Shown here one piece after another: positions 8,891-16,877 of a DNA stretch of 40,980 nt. The notes under the pieces are model-generated. The model did not search any database, had not been told where the DNA came from, and saw only the letters and a program-made list of their open reading frames with translations. Both the position numbers and the translations under genes were made by a program. The first letter of the stretch is position 1. Every line of letters begins with the position of its first letter. Source of the stretch: Candidatus Odyssella sp. (lineage in GTDB: Bacteria > Pseudomonadota > Alphaproteobacteria > Bin65); the NCBI GenBank assembly GCA_016792765.1, contig JAEULD010000369.1, forward strand, positions 1-40,980. Reading direction: 5' to 3'.

Positions 8891-10998
8891 GACGCCACCT
8901 GCAGCATGGGTTGAGCGAGGCCGGCCCGGTCCTTGCGATAGGCGGCGAATGAGCCGTAGGCGTCGCAGACGCAGTCGTAGGACGAACTCACGAGGAACGA
9001 CGTGTTCACCTGCTCGATGATGGCCGGGCCGGCGATGCGATTGCCGAACTGGAGCCGGTCGCCGTCGTAGACCGGCACCACCTGCTCGCGGCCGGATTCG
9101 GGAAGCACGATGCGCCGCTCGCCCTTGAGCGCCGGAGCCGGGTCGTCGCCGGCGCGGTCGAGCTTGCGGTAGGCGGGCTTGTCGGTGATGCCGACCGCCT
9201 GCACGCGGATATTGATGAGATCGATCGGCGTGCCCTGGTCCTCGAGCGAATATCCGTAGAGGCGATTGTGCTCGGCATGGAACGCGTTGCGGATGCGGCC
9301 GATCTCGGCGCGCTGGAGCGCGTCCAGCGGCACCGGAAACGTCACTTCGTGATACTGCTTGGCGTAGCGGCAGTCGAAGTGGAGGACGACGCGCCGCCGG
9401 TCCTCGGCGATGCGCTCGCGCGCGAGCTGCGCGGCGCCTTCGGCCGTCATCTCGTCGACGAGGCGCCGGATGCGCGGCCACTCGGCGACGTCGAGGCGGC
9501 CGACGCAACTGCGCACGAAATCGTGCTTCAGATCGCTCATCAGCATGCCCGCGGCGCAGAAGATCGAGGATTCGCGCGGCACGATCAGCGCCGGCAGCTC
9601 GAGCTCCTGGCCGATCATGCAGGCGTGGAGCGGGCCGGCGCCGCCGGCGACGATCATCGGGAATTCGCGCGGATCGAAACCGCGCTTGATCGTCACCTCG
9701 CGCACGCCCTGCGCCATGTTCGTGTTGATCACGCGATACATGCCGAGCGCCGCCTCTTCGAGCGAGAGGCCGAGCGGCTTCGCGATATGGCGCTCGATGG
9801 CGCGGCGCGCGCCGTCGAGATCGAGCTTGATGCGCCCGCCGGCGAAGAAATCCGGATCGAGATAGCCGAGCACGAGATCGGCGTCCGTGCAGGCCGGCAG
9901 CTCGCCGCCGCGCCCGTAGCACACCGGACCCGGCGCGGCGCCGGCGCTCTGCGGCCCCATGCGCAGCAGCCCGCCTTCGTCGATCCACCCGATCGAGCCG
10001 CCGCCGGCGCCGATCGTGACGATGTCGAGCGAGGGCATGGCCACGCGATAGCGATTGATCTCGCTTTCATGGGAGGTGACCGGCACGCCGTTGCGCACGA
10101 GCGCGGCATCGAAGCTCGTGCCGCCCATGTCGACCGTCACGCAGCTCTTGTGCCCGTGCGCCTCGGCGTAGCGGACGCCGGCGACCGGGCCCGCCGCCGG
10201 ACCCGAAAGCAGGGTCATCACGGCCGTCCGCTGCGCCACGTCGGGAAGCACGACGCCGCCGTTCGACTGCATGATCAGCAGCACGCCGCCGAAGCGAAGC
10301 GCCGCGAGACGGGCGGTGAGGCTGTCGAGATAGCGGCTGAGTTTCGGGCCCGTGTAGGAATTGAGGACCGTGGTGCTGAGGCGGTTGTAGAACCGGACCG
10401 ACGGCAGCAGCTCGCCCGACACGGTGAGATAGGCGCCCGGCATCGCCGCGCGCACGAGCGCGGCCGCCGCCTGCTCGTGGGCGGGATTGGCGAACGAGTT
10501 CATGAAGCAGATCGCGACGGCCTCGACGCCATCGGCCTTGAACGCATCGATGGCCGCGCGGACGTCGTCGAGCGCGAGCGCCGCGATCTCGCGGCCCCGG
10601 CGGTCGAGCCGGCCGCGAACGGTGCGCCGCCGATAGCGCGGCACCAGCGGCGGCACGTTGGCGTAGCGGTTGTTGTAGCGCTCCTCGCGGACGCCGCGGC
10701 GCATCTCGAGCGCGTCGCGCAGCCCTTCGGTCGTGATGAGGCCGGTCTTGGCGCCGGTCAGCGTCAGCGCCGCGTTGGTCGTGACGGTCGTGCCGTGCAC
10801 GATGACGTCGATCATCGGCCCCAGCGCATCGAGCGTCGTGCCCAGGCTGGCGGCGATATCGCGCAATCCGTTGACGACGCCGATGGACGGATCCTCGGGC
10901 GTGGACAGCGTCTTGAACACGGCGGGCTCGCAGCCGTCGCGGACCATGAGGAAATCCGTGAACGTGCCGCCGACGTCGATGCCGATCTTCAGACCCAT
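8887..10998 (-). CDS. hyuA: Hydantoinase A/oxoprolinase family ATPase (HyuA type)
   Basis: A 703-residue protein with the actin-like ATPase signature IGIDVGGTFTDF (about 5-16), HGTTVTTNA and a second phosphate motif DMGGTSFDAAL. It is the ATP-using subunit that phosphorylates the substrate amide or ketone oxygen; HyuB is its partner. The ATG at 10998 is chosen because GGGAAGGG precedes it closely and the nucleotide-binding strand starts four residues later; longer in-frame starts add only Arg-rich sequence from the promoter region. This is the first gene of the nine-gene minus-strand operon, so the operon promoter should lie between here and the convergent end of iclR (11181). A FixK/FNR-like box is found there. 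Family alternatives are 5-oxoprolinase, N-methylhydantoinase, caprolactamase or a ketone carboxylase. Confidence 0.93.
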   Translation of the reverse strand: MGLKIGIDVGGTFTDFLMVRDGCEPAVFKTLSTPEDPSIGVVNGLRDIAASLGTTLDALGPMIDVIVHGTTVTTNAALTLTGAKTGLITTEGLRDALEMRRGVREERYNNRYANVPPLVPRYRRRTVRGRLDRRGREIAALALDDVRAAIDAFKADGVEAVAICFMNSFANPAHEQAAAALVRAAMPGAYLTVSGELLPSVRFYNRLSTTVLNSYTGPKLSRYLDSLTARLAALRFGGVLLIMQSNGGVVLPDVAQRTAVMTLLSGPAAGPVAGVRYAEAHGHKSCVTVDMGGTSFDAALVRNGVPVTSHESEINRYRVAMPSLDIVTIGAGGGSIGWIDEGGLLRMGPQSAGAAPGPVCYGRGGELPACTDADLVLGYLDPDFFAGGRIKLDLDGARRAIERHIAKPLGLSLEEAALGMYRVINTNMAQGVREVTIKRGFDPREFPMIVAGGAGPLHACMIGQELELPALIVPRESSIFCAAGMLMSDLKHDFVRSCVGRLDVAEWPRIRRLVDEMTAEGAAQLARERIAEDRRRVVLHFDCRYAKQYHEVTFPVPLDALQRAEIGRIRNAFHAEHNRLYGYSLEDQGTPIDLINIRVQAVGITDKPAYRKLDRAGDDPAPALKGERRIVLPESGREQVVPVYDGDRLQFGNRIAGPAIIEQVNTSFLVSSSYDCVCDAYGSFAAYRKDRAGLAQPMLQVAS

Positions 10999-11100
10999 CG
11001 ACCCTTCCCTGCCCGCGGCCCGGGAGACTGCGTATCGACTTGCGCGGCGGGCGTTTCTCTCCCAGTGGAACCTCATAGCGCGGCAATCGAAGGACTATCT

Positions 11101-11114
11101 TTGACCTGGATCAA
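11101..11114 (-). promoter_or_regulatory. FNR/FixK-type box upstream of the hyuA operon
   Basis: TTGACCTGGATCAA fits the CRP/FNR-class consensus TTGA(C/T)-N4-(A/G)TCAA at every fixed base. On the minus strand a TATGAG hexamer (11077 down to 11072) could be the -10 element, which puts transcription start near 11065 and the box centre about 42 bases upstream of it, close to the -41.5 spacing of class II FNR/FixK activation. The box lies about 100 bases upstream of the hyuA start codon. Oxygen- or redox-linked control of the operon is inferred; binding is not shown. Confidence 0.5.
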
Positions 11115-11180
11115 AAGACCGGCGCGATCGTCTCCATCGAAACGCGTTCGGGCCGGGGCCGCGCGCCTCGATCGGCGGCG

Positions 11181-11960
11181 TCAGTCGAGCTTGCTTTCGA
11201 TGGCGCGCGCCGCCGCGCGCAGGCGATCGAGCTGCAGCGGCCGGCCGCGCCGGATCATCTGCGGCGTCAATCCGGCGATGCTGATCGCGCCCGCCAGGCC
11301 GCCCGCCGGATCGAACAGCGGCACGGCGAGCGCGGAAACGCCGACCGCGACATCGTCGATCGCGAACTCCCACTTGCGCTTGCGAATGAGGGCGAGGCGC
11401 CGCCGCAGCGCCGCCTTGTCCATGATGCTTTTCGGCGTGAGCGCGACGAAGGGCTGCGCGAGGCCGCGCTCGACCTCCGCCTCGGGCTGCAGCGCCAGCA
11501 GCAGCTTGGGCGCGCCGCCGCAATTGAGCGGCAGGGTTCCGCCGACGCTCCACCAGCGCACTTCGAGCCCGCGCATGTCGTGATAGCGATCGAGACAGAT
11601 CGCGGCGCCATCGCGGAAAATCGAGAGGAACGCCGTCATCCGCAGTTCCGAGGCGAGCTGGTCGAGCACGGGGGCCGCGCACCGGCGCAAATCGGGCTGA
11701 TCCGGCACGCTGCCGGCGAGGCGCCGCACCGCCTGCCCGAGGCTGTAGGCCTGCGTCTCCGAATCCTGCGCGACGAAACCTTCGGCCATCAGCGCGAGCA
11801 GGAGGCGCCGCGCGGTCGCCTTGTCGAGCCGGGCCTGTTCGGCGACGTCCTTCAACTCCTGCAGCGGCTTGGCCTCGAACGATTTGAGGATCGCGAGCGC
11901 GCGCGCGACGGCGCGAACCGGCGAGGGGCGCGCCCGGGACCCGAAACTTCCGACACTCAT
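11181..11960 (-). CDS. IclR-family transcriptional regulator
   Basis: A 259-residue protein with an N-terminal winged helix-turn-helix (about residues 14-70: VARALAILKSFE, then LKDVAEQARLDKATARRLLLAL) and the C-terminal effector-binding domain (about 90-255), ending in LRAAARAIESKL as IclR proteins do. IclR proteins bind short palindromes and often control divergent catabolic operons. The ATG at 11960 is preferred over in-frame starts at 11990 and 12035: it has a GAGGCGAG stretch just upstream, and it leaves the inverted repeat (11987-12007) in non-coding DNA, where an autoregulatory operator would be expected. It is convergent with nothing and lies between the hyuA operon and the metallo-hydrolase operon, so it could regulate both. 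Confidence 0.9.
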   Translation of the reverse strand: MSVGSFGSRARPSPVRAVARALAILKSFEAKPLQELKDVAEQARLDKATARRLLLALMAEGFVAQDSETQAYSLGQAVRRLAGSVPDQPDLRRCAAPVLDQLASELRMTAFLSIFRDGAAICLDRYHDMRGLEVRWWSVGGTLPLNCGGAPKLLLALQPEAEVERGLAQPFVALTPKSIMDKAALRRRLALIRKRKWEFAIDDVAVGVSALAVPLFDPAGGLAGAISIAGLTPQMIRRGRPLQLDRLRAAARAIESKLD

Positions 11961-11986
11961 TCTCGCCTCAGCAGTCGCCGGAACCG

Positions 11987-12007
11987 CCATTTCATACCGT
12001 GAAATGG
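11987..12007. promoter_or_regulatory. Inverted repeat, candidate IclR operator
   Basis: A perfect palindrome with 8-base arms CCATTTCA and TGAAATGG around a 5-base spacer (TACCG). It lies 27-47 bases upstream of the chosen iclR start and just upstream of the -35 element of the plus-strand promoter at 12018-12045. This geometry suits repression of iclR and activation of the divergent operon by the same protein. The assignment to IclR is inferred from position and symmetry. Confidence 0.55.
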
Positions 12008-12017
12008 ATTTTGCACG

Positions 12018-12045
12018 TTGACACGCAAAAGGCAAACGCTATGAG
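12018..12045 (+). promoter_or_regulatory. Sigma70-type promoter for the metallo-hydrolase/dehydratase operon
   Basis: A perfect TTGACA -35 (12018-12023), a 16-base spacer and a TATGAG -10 (12040-12045). The predicted start near 12052 would leave a leader of about 50 bases before the GTG at 12105. The same TATGAG hexamer is the suggested -10 of the hyuA operon. The AT-richer stretch stands out in very GC-rich surroundings. Confidence 0.5.
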
Positions 12046-12104
12046 TCACGGAAAATCGCACGGCGGCGGCGGCGCGCGGCCGCCGAGACAGCGGAGGAGC
12101 GTCG

Positions 12105-12998
12105 GTGACCTTCAGGGTCGGCACGTACTCGGTGACGCGCATCGAAGAGATGCTGACCCCCGGCTTCCTGCCGGCATTCCTGTTTCCGCAGTTCGACCCG
12201 TCGGTGCTCGACGAGCAGGCGCAGCTCCGCTCCGCGCGCTTCTGGCATGCCGAGAGCGGGAAGGTGATGTCGAGCATGCATTCGTGGCTGATCCGCGACG
12301 GGCGCCACACGATTCTGATCGACACCGGCTGCGGCAACGCCAAGACGCGGGCGCTGCCCGTCTTCCAGCGCTTCCACCGGCTCGACCTCCCCTATCTCGA
12401 CCGCCTCGCGGCGGCGGGCGTGAAGCCCGACGACGTGACGCTGGTCATCTGCACCCATCTCCACATCGATCACGTCGGCTGGAACACGGTGCTGGAGGCG
12501 GGCGCGTGGCGGCCGACCTTCCCGAACGCGCGCTACGTTTTCGGCAAGCGCGAGTTCGACCATTGGCGCTCTCCCGCCGGTCTTGCCGGCTTCCCGGAGA
12601 ACGGACCGGTGATCGAAGACAGCGTGATGCCCGTGGTCGAGGCGGGCCAGGCCGAGTTCGTCGGCGACACGGCGCGCATCCTCGACGGGTTGGAGCTGGA
12701 GCCCGCGCCCGGCCATACCGCGGGCCAGCTGATGGTGAAGCTCACCTCGGGACGCGACACGGCGGTGTTCCCGGGCGACACGCTGCACCAGCCGATGCAG
12801 GTCTATCGCCCCGAATGGAACAGCCGTTTCTGCGAGCAGGCCGAAACCGCGCGCGCGACGCGCCGGCGCGTGCTCGACTACTGCGCCGACCGCGGCGCGC
12901 TGCTGATGCCGGCGCATTTCGGCGCGCCGCATTGCGGGCGCATCCGCCGCTCTTCGGCGGGCTACGACTTCGCACCCGCCGACGAACTGCCGCACTGA
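12105..12998 (+). CDS. Metallo-beta-lactamase-fold hydrolase
   Basis: A 297-residue protein with the two-zinc motif THLHIDH (H118, H120, D122, H123) followed by H204 (PGHTAGQ), D225 (FPGDTLH) and a late His in MPAHFG (about 271). All metal ligands of a lactonase/glyoxalase-II-type enzyme are therefore present. Such enzymes open lactones or cleave thioesters; the substrate is not recognisable. Translation starts at GTG 12105, with GGAGGAG about nine bases upstream. It is the first gene of the plus-strand operon and ends 14 bases before the dehydratase large subunit, so it may open a cyclic precursor or release an acid from CoA for the following enzymes (inference). Confidence 0.88.
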   Translation: MTFRVGTYSVTRIEEMLTPGFLPAFLFPQFDPSVLDEQAQLRSARFWHAESGKVMSSMHSWLIRDGRHTILIDTGCGNAKTRALPVFQRFHRLDLPYLDRLAAAGVKPDDVTLVICTHLHIDHVGWNTVLEAGAWRPTFPNARYVFGKREFDHWRSPAGLAGFPENGPVIEDSVMPVVEAGQAEFVGDTARILDGLELEPAPGHTAGQLMVKLTSGRDTAVFPGDTLHQPMQVYRPEWNSRFCEQAETARATRRRVLDYCADRGALLMPAHFGAPHCGRIRRSSAGYDFAPADELPH

Positions 12999-13012
12999 GA
13001 CCGGGACCGCCG

Positions 13013-14269
13013 ATGGGCTTCACGATCACAGAGAAGATCCTCGCACGCGCGGCGGGCCTGCCGTCGGTCCGCGCCGGCGACGACGTCAAGGCGAAGCCGG
13101 ATTTCGTGCTGTCGTACGACTTCCCGGGCTACACCGACGTCGTCTTCAAGCAGATGAAGGAGGATTTCGGCATCGAGAAAGTGCCCGAGCCGGAGCGCTT
13201 CGGCATTTTCATCGATCACATGGTGCCGGCCGCCACGCCCCAGGAAGAAGAGCTGCATATCGGAACGCGGAAATGGTGCGCGGAGAACGACGTGGCGCTG
13301 TTCGAGCGCAAGGGCATCGGCCACCAGGTTTCCGCCGAGGTGGGCTTCGCCACGCCCGGCGCGTTCGTCGTGCATTTCGACGGCCATGTGAGCCAGCTCG
13401 GCACGTTCGGCACGCTGGCGATCGGCATCCGGCGCAACATCCTCGAGGCGTTCGTGCGCGAGCGCGTCTCGCTGCGCGTGCCGCAGACGACGCGCGTCGA
13501 TTTCACCGGCGCGCTCGGGCGCGGCGTGATGGCGCGCGACGTGTTCCACCACATCGTGCGCATCCTCGGCCCCGCCTCGTGCCGCTTCCAGGTGCTGGAG
13601 CTGGGCGGCCCCGGCCTCGCGTCGCTCTCGACCGAAGGCCTCCAGACCGTGACCGGCCTCGCGATGTTCACCGGCGCTGTGACCGCGATCGTCAATCCGG
13701 ATCCGGAGCGGCTTGCCTATGCGCTGCCGCGCGCGCGCAAGAAGCTCGAGCCGGTTTCGAGCGACCCCGACGCCGTGTTCGCGGCGCGGCATACGATCGA
13801 TCTTTCGGCGCTGACGCCCGTCGTCGTCGTACCGCCGAGCCCGGCGAACACGCGCGATCTCGGGGAGTTCGAGGGCCTCGAAGTGCAGGCCGGCTATCTC
13901 GGCTCCTGCGCCTCGGGGCGCCTCGAGGATCTGCGCGCCGCCGCCAAGGTGCTGGCCGGCCGCCAGGTGAAGCCCGGCTTCGCGCTCCACATCGTGCCGA
14001 CCAGCCAGCAGATCATGGCCGACGCGGCGCGCGAGGGCCTGATCGAGACGCTGGTCGCGGCGGGCGCGTTCGTCTCCTCGCCGTCCTGCGACTACTGCTT
14101 CGGGCGCATCGCGACGATGACGGCGAAGCAGCGCGCGGTCTCCACCGGCACGCTCAACGTGAAGGGCCGCATGGGCAGCCCGGATTCCGAAATCTACCTG
14201 TGCAACGCCGCGACCGTCGCCGCTTCGGCCATCGAGGGCCGGATCGCCGACCCGCGCCGCTACCTCTGA
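13013..14269 (+). CDS. Aconitase-superfamily dehydratase, large subunit (LeuC/DmdA-like)
   Basis: At 418 residues it matches archaeal-type LeuC/homoaconitase and 2,3-dimethylmalate dehydratase large subunits in length. The three [4Fe-4S] ligands are present: C299 (GSCASGRLEDL), C359 and C362 (SPSCDYC). The active-site pair D68-H69 is present, but the usual DSH motif is D123-G124-H125, losing the Ser, and the GSCTN loop reads GSCAS. The protein should add or remove water across a C=C in a hydroxy-dicarboxylic acid together with the small subunit encoded 11 bases downstream. The divergence makes leucine biosynthesis unlikely. Placement before a C-C lyase suggests dehydratase-then-lyase catabolism such as dimethylmaleate to dimethylmalate to propionate and pyruvate, by analogy with DmdAB (inference). 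Confidence 0.86.
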   Translation: MGFTITEKILARAAGLPSVRAGDDVKAKPDFVLSYDFPGYTDVVFKQMKEDFGIEKVPEPERFGIFIDHMVPAATPQEEELHIGTRKWCAENDVALFERKGIGHQVSAEVGFATPGAFVVHFDGHVSQLGTFGTLAIGIRRNILEAFVRERVSLRVPQTTRVDFTGALGRGVMARDVFHHIVRILGPASCRFQVLELGGPGLASLSTEGLQTVTGLAMFTGAVTAIVNPDPERLAYALPRARKKLEPVSSDPDAVFAARHTIDLSALTPVVVVPPSPANTRDLGEFEGLEVQAGYLGSCASGRLEDLRAAAKVLAGRQVKPGFALHIVPTSQQIMADAAREGLIETLVAAGAFVSSPSCDYCFGRIATMTAKQRAVSTGTLNVKGRMGSPDSEIYLCNAATVAASAIEGRIADPRRYL

Positions 14270-14280
14270 GGCGCAGGCCG

Positions 14281-14790
14281 ATGCTTCCGAAAAATCTTCG
14301 CGGCCGCGTGGCCTTCATCTTCGAGGAAGTCGATTTCGACGTCGATCAGATCATCGGCGTCAAGAACATCAAGATCCAGGACGTGGCCGAGCTCGCGAAG
14401 GTGGCGATGCAGGCCTACGACCCCGACTTCGCGAAGAAGGTGAAGCCCGGCGACATCCTCGTCGGCAACGTGAATTTCGGCTACGGGCATCCGCACTATC
14501 CGCCGATGCGCGCGATGCGGCACCTCGGCATTGCCGGGCTGATCGCCGAATCGTTCTCTCCCGGATACTGGCGCGGCGAGGTGAGCATGGGCTTTCCGCA
14601 GGTGCCGTGTCCGGGCATCCTGAAGCTCGTCGAGCGCTGGGACGAGGTCGAGGTCGATTGGGCGTCGGAAACCGTCCGCAACCTCGCCAAAGGCACGTCC
14701 CTGCCCTTCGAGCCGATCGCGCAGGCCGACCGCGACATGATCGCGGCCGGCGGGCTCGTTCCCTATCTCAAGAGTCAACCCGCGGCTTGA
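14281..14790 (+). CDS. Aconitase-superfamily dehydratase, small (swivel) subunit with altered active site
   Basis: A 169-residue LeuD/DmdB-like swivel domain: NLRGRVAFIF at the start, DPDFAKKVKPGDILVGNVNFG in the middle, then LGIAGLIAESF. In normal family members the central loop is G-C-G-S-S-R-E-H, carrying the catalytic Ser and the substrate-binding Arg; here it is GYGHPHYP (67-74). The preceding DxDxIIP-type segment is also changed (FDVDQIIGVKNI). The fold is clear from the flanking sequence, but the chemistry or substrate must differ from isopropylmalate or aconitate. It is cotranscribed with the large subunit (11-base gap) and with the lyase that follows 20 bases on. Confidence 0.83.
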   Translation: MLPKNLRGRVAFIFEEVDFDVDQIIGVKNIKIQDVAELAKVAMQAYDPDFAKKVKPGDILVGNVNFGYGHPHYPPMRAMRHLGIAGLIAESFSPGYWRGEVSMGFPQVPCPGILKLVERWDEVEVDWASETVRNLAKGTSLPFEPIAQADRDMIAAGGLVPYLKSQPAA

Positions 14791-14810
14791 GCGCCGCAAG
14801 GAGCACGGCC

Positions 14811-15695
14811 ATGGCCGCCGGAAAACCGATCCTTCGCCGCCTCATCAAGGAGAAAGGCACCGTGTGGGCCGCCGGCGCGTTCGACGCGCTCAGCGCGCGC
14901 ATGATCAACGACGCGGGCTTCGACGCCCTGCTGACCTCGGGCTTCGGTATCTCGTCGTCGTTCCTCGGCCAGCCCGACGCCGAGCTCTACACGATGACGG
15001 AGAACCTCACCGTCGTCCGCAACGTCGTCAACGCGGTCGATGTTCCCGTGATCGCCGACATCGACACGGCCTACGGCAACGCGATCAACGTGATGCGCAC
15101 CGTGCGCGAGTTCGAGAATGCCGGCGCCGCGGCCGTCATCATGGAGGATCAGGTGGCGCCGAAGCGCTGCCCGGCCTCGTCGAACATGATCGACATCATC
15201 TCGATCGAGGAGGCGGTGGCGAAGGTGGAGGCCGCGGTGGGCGCCCGCAGCAATCCCGAGATGCTCGTCATCGCGCGCACCGACGCCGTGAGCGAAGACG
15301 AGGCGATCCGCCGCGCCGTGGCCTACGTGAAGGCCGGCGCCGACATCATCCAGCCGATCTCGAAATGCTTCAAATCCATCGCCGGCCTCCGGAAGCTGCG
15401 CGCGGCCTGCGGCGTGCCGCTGTCGCTGCAATTGCTCGGCTGGCTCGAGCGCGATTTGAGCCGCGCCGAGATCGAGGAGGTGGCCGGCATCGCCACCTTC
15501 CCGCTCGTGCCGCTGATGAGCGCCGCCCACGCGATGCGCGAGAATTTGAAGGTGCTGGCGCGCGACAAGTCGTCGAAGGCGCTGCCGCTCGCGGTCATGG
15601 ATCACAACGCGTTTTCGGTCTTCATCGGTTTCCCGAAGATCGAGGAACTGCAGAACAGATATCTCAGATTCCTGCCGTCGAGAGCGGCGGAATAG
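14811..15695 (+). CDS. Isocitrate lyase/PEP mutase superfamily C-C lyase (dimethylmalate lyase-like)
   Basis: A 294-residue protein with the fold and metal site of the superfamily: GAFDALSARMINDAGFDAL at the N-terminus, the metal-binding DIDTAYGNA (D83, D85), E112-D113, and PKRC (K118, C120). The Cys marks a lyase that uses a catalytic thiol, as in methylisocitrate or 2,3-dimethylmalate lyase; PEP mutase has a different residue. The usual KKCGH or KRCGH is KRCPAS, so the specificity loop differs. A retro-aldol (retro-Claisen) cleavage of a 2-hydroxy dicarboxylate made by the preceding dehydratase is likely, giving pyruvate or a 2-oxo acid plus a short acid. The ATG at 14811 follows a GGAG ribosome site. 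Oxaloacetate hydrolase-type activity is the main alternative. Confidence 0.87.
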   Translation: MAAGKPILRRLIKEKGTVWAAGAFDALSARMINDAGFDALLTSGFGISSSFLGQPDAELYTMTENLTVVRNVVNAVDVPVIADIDTAYGNAINVMRTVREFENAGAAAVIMEDQVAPKRCPASSNMIDIISIEEAVAKVEAAVGARSNPEMLVIARTDAVSEDEAIRRAVAYVKAGADIIQPISKCFKSIAGLRKLRAACGVPLSLQLLGWLERDLSRAEIEEVAGIATFPLVPLMSAAHAMRENLKVLARDKSSKALPLAVMDHNAFSVFIGFPKIEELQNRYLRFLPSRAAE

Positions 15696-15732
15696 TCGAA
15701 CGCAGGACACAAACACCGGGAGGAGAACGACG

Positions 15733-16863
15733 ATGATCACGCGACGCACATTCGGACTGAGCGCCGGCGCGCTGGCGCTCGGCGCAACGGCGGGCAAGGC
15801 GCTGGCCCAGGACAAATCGGCGGTGCGCATCGCCGCCATCGCGCCGCTGTCGGGCGCGGGCGCGTTCGACGGCCAGCTCGCCGTGGAAGGCATGCAGGCC
15901 ATGGCCGCCGTCATCAACGGCAAGGGCGGCGTGCTCGGCGGACGCAAGATCGAGCTCGTCACCTACGACGACAAGGGCGTGCCGGAGGAAGGCGTTTCCG
16001 CGGCCAAGCGCGCGCTCGAGCAGGACAAGGTGGATCTCATCGTGGGCGGCTGGTTCAGCGCCGTGGCGCTCGCGCAGAAGGAGGTGACGCGCGACAAGAT
16101 CATCAACGTGATGACCTCGTCGCAGCACCCGAAGGTGACCGAGGAGGGGCACAAATATCTGTTCCGCCTCAACGCCACCTCGACGATGATGTCGGACCGC
16201 TACGCGAAGTTCATCTGCGAGAAGATGAAGCTGAAATCCGTGGCGTTCATCACGATCAACGACGACTACGGCCGCCTCGAGGTCGAGAACTACCGGAAGC
16301 TGCTCGGCGCCTGCAACATCGAGGTGAAGGGCAACGAGTTCTACAATCGCAACGACACGGATTTCACGACCGCGCTCACCAAGCTGCGCAGCCTGAACTC
16401 CGACGCGATCTACGTCTCGGCGATCAACACCTCGCAGGGCGCCACGATCTACCGGCAGATCCGGCAGAGCGGCTACAAGGGCACGATCATCGCCTCGGCC
16501 GGCAACATGAATCCGAAGCTCGTCGAGCTTTCGGGCCCGGCGCTCGAAGGCGTCTACTGCGTCTCGCTGTTCGCGCCCGACACCGACAATGCGTCGGCCA
16601 AGGCTTGGATGGCGCAGTACGGCAAGATGTTCAAGAACGAGCCGTCGTTCATCGGCTCGCTCGGCGCGCAGGCGGTCGAGGTACTGGCCGGCGCGATGGA
16701 CAAGGCCGGCGGCGCGCGCGAATACGACAAGATCGCGGCCGCCATGAAGGGCCAGCCCTGGAAGACGCTGCTCGGCGAGATCACGTTCGACGGCAAGGGC
16801 CAGGCGCTCCAGAACATCTATCTCATCCAGGTGAAGAACAAGAAGATCGTCAGCGCCAGCTAG
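15733..16863 (+). CDS. ABC importer substrate-binding protein, LivK/HAAT family (system 1)
   Basis: A 376-residue periplasmic binding protein. It opens with a twin-arginine-type signal, TRRTFGLSAGALALG, ending in GKALAQ as a likely cleavage site, followed by VRIAAIAPLSGAGAFDGQ, the typical N-terminal strand of type I amide/branched amino acid binding proteins. A GGAGG-containing ribosome site precedes the ATG. It lies immediately after the lyase gene and before livHMGF, so it is probably specific for the substrate of the dehydratase-lyase pathway or its precursor; HAAT proteins of this kind often bind aromatic acids, amides or dicarboxylates as well as Leu/Ile/Val. A strong stem-loop follows the stop. 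Confidence 0.92.
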   Translation: MITRRTFGLSAGALALGATAGKALAQDKSAVRIAAIAPLSGAGAFDGQLAVEGMQAMAAVINGKGGVLGGRKIELVTYDDKGVPEEGVSAAKRALEQDKVDLIVGGWFSAVALAQKEVTRDKIINVMTSSQHPKVTEEGHKYLFRLNATSTMMSDRYAKFICEKMKLKSVAFITINDDYGRLEVENYRKLLGACNIEVKGNEFYNRNDTDFTTALTKLRSLNSDAIYVSAINTSQGATIYRQIRQSGYKGTIIASAGNMNPKLVELSGPALEGVYCVSLFAPDTDNASAKAWMAQYGKMFKNEPSFIGSLGAQAVEVLAGAMDKAGGAREYDKIAAAMKGQPWKTLLGEITFDGKGQALQNIYLIQVKNKKIVSAS

Positions 16864-16877
16864 CGCTTGTCCGGACG

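Noticed and set aside
11961-12035. Longer iclR start codons
   Set aside because: They would put the inverted repeat inside the coding region and have weaker ribosome sites than the ATG at 11960.
13013-14790. Annotation as leuC and leuD of leucine biosynthesis
   Set aside because: Active-site loops differ, no leuA or leuB is nearby, and the genes sit between a hydrolase, a C-C lyase and an importer.
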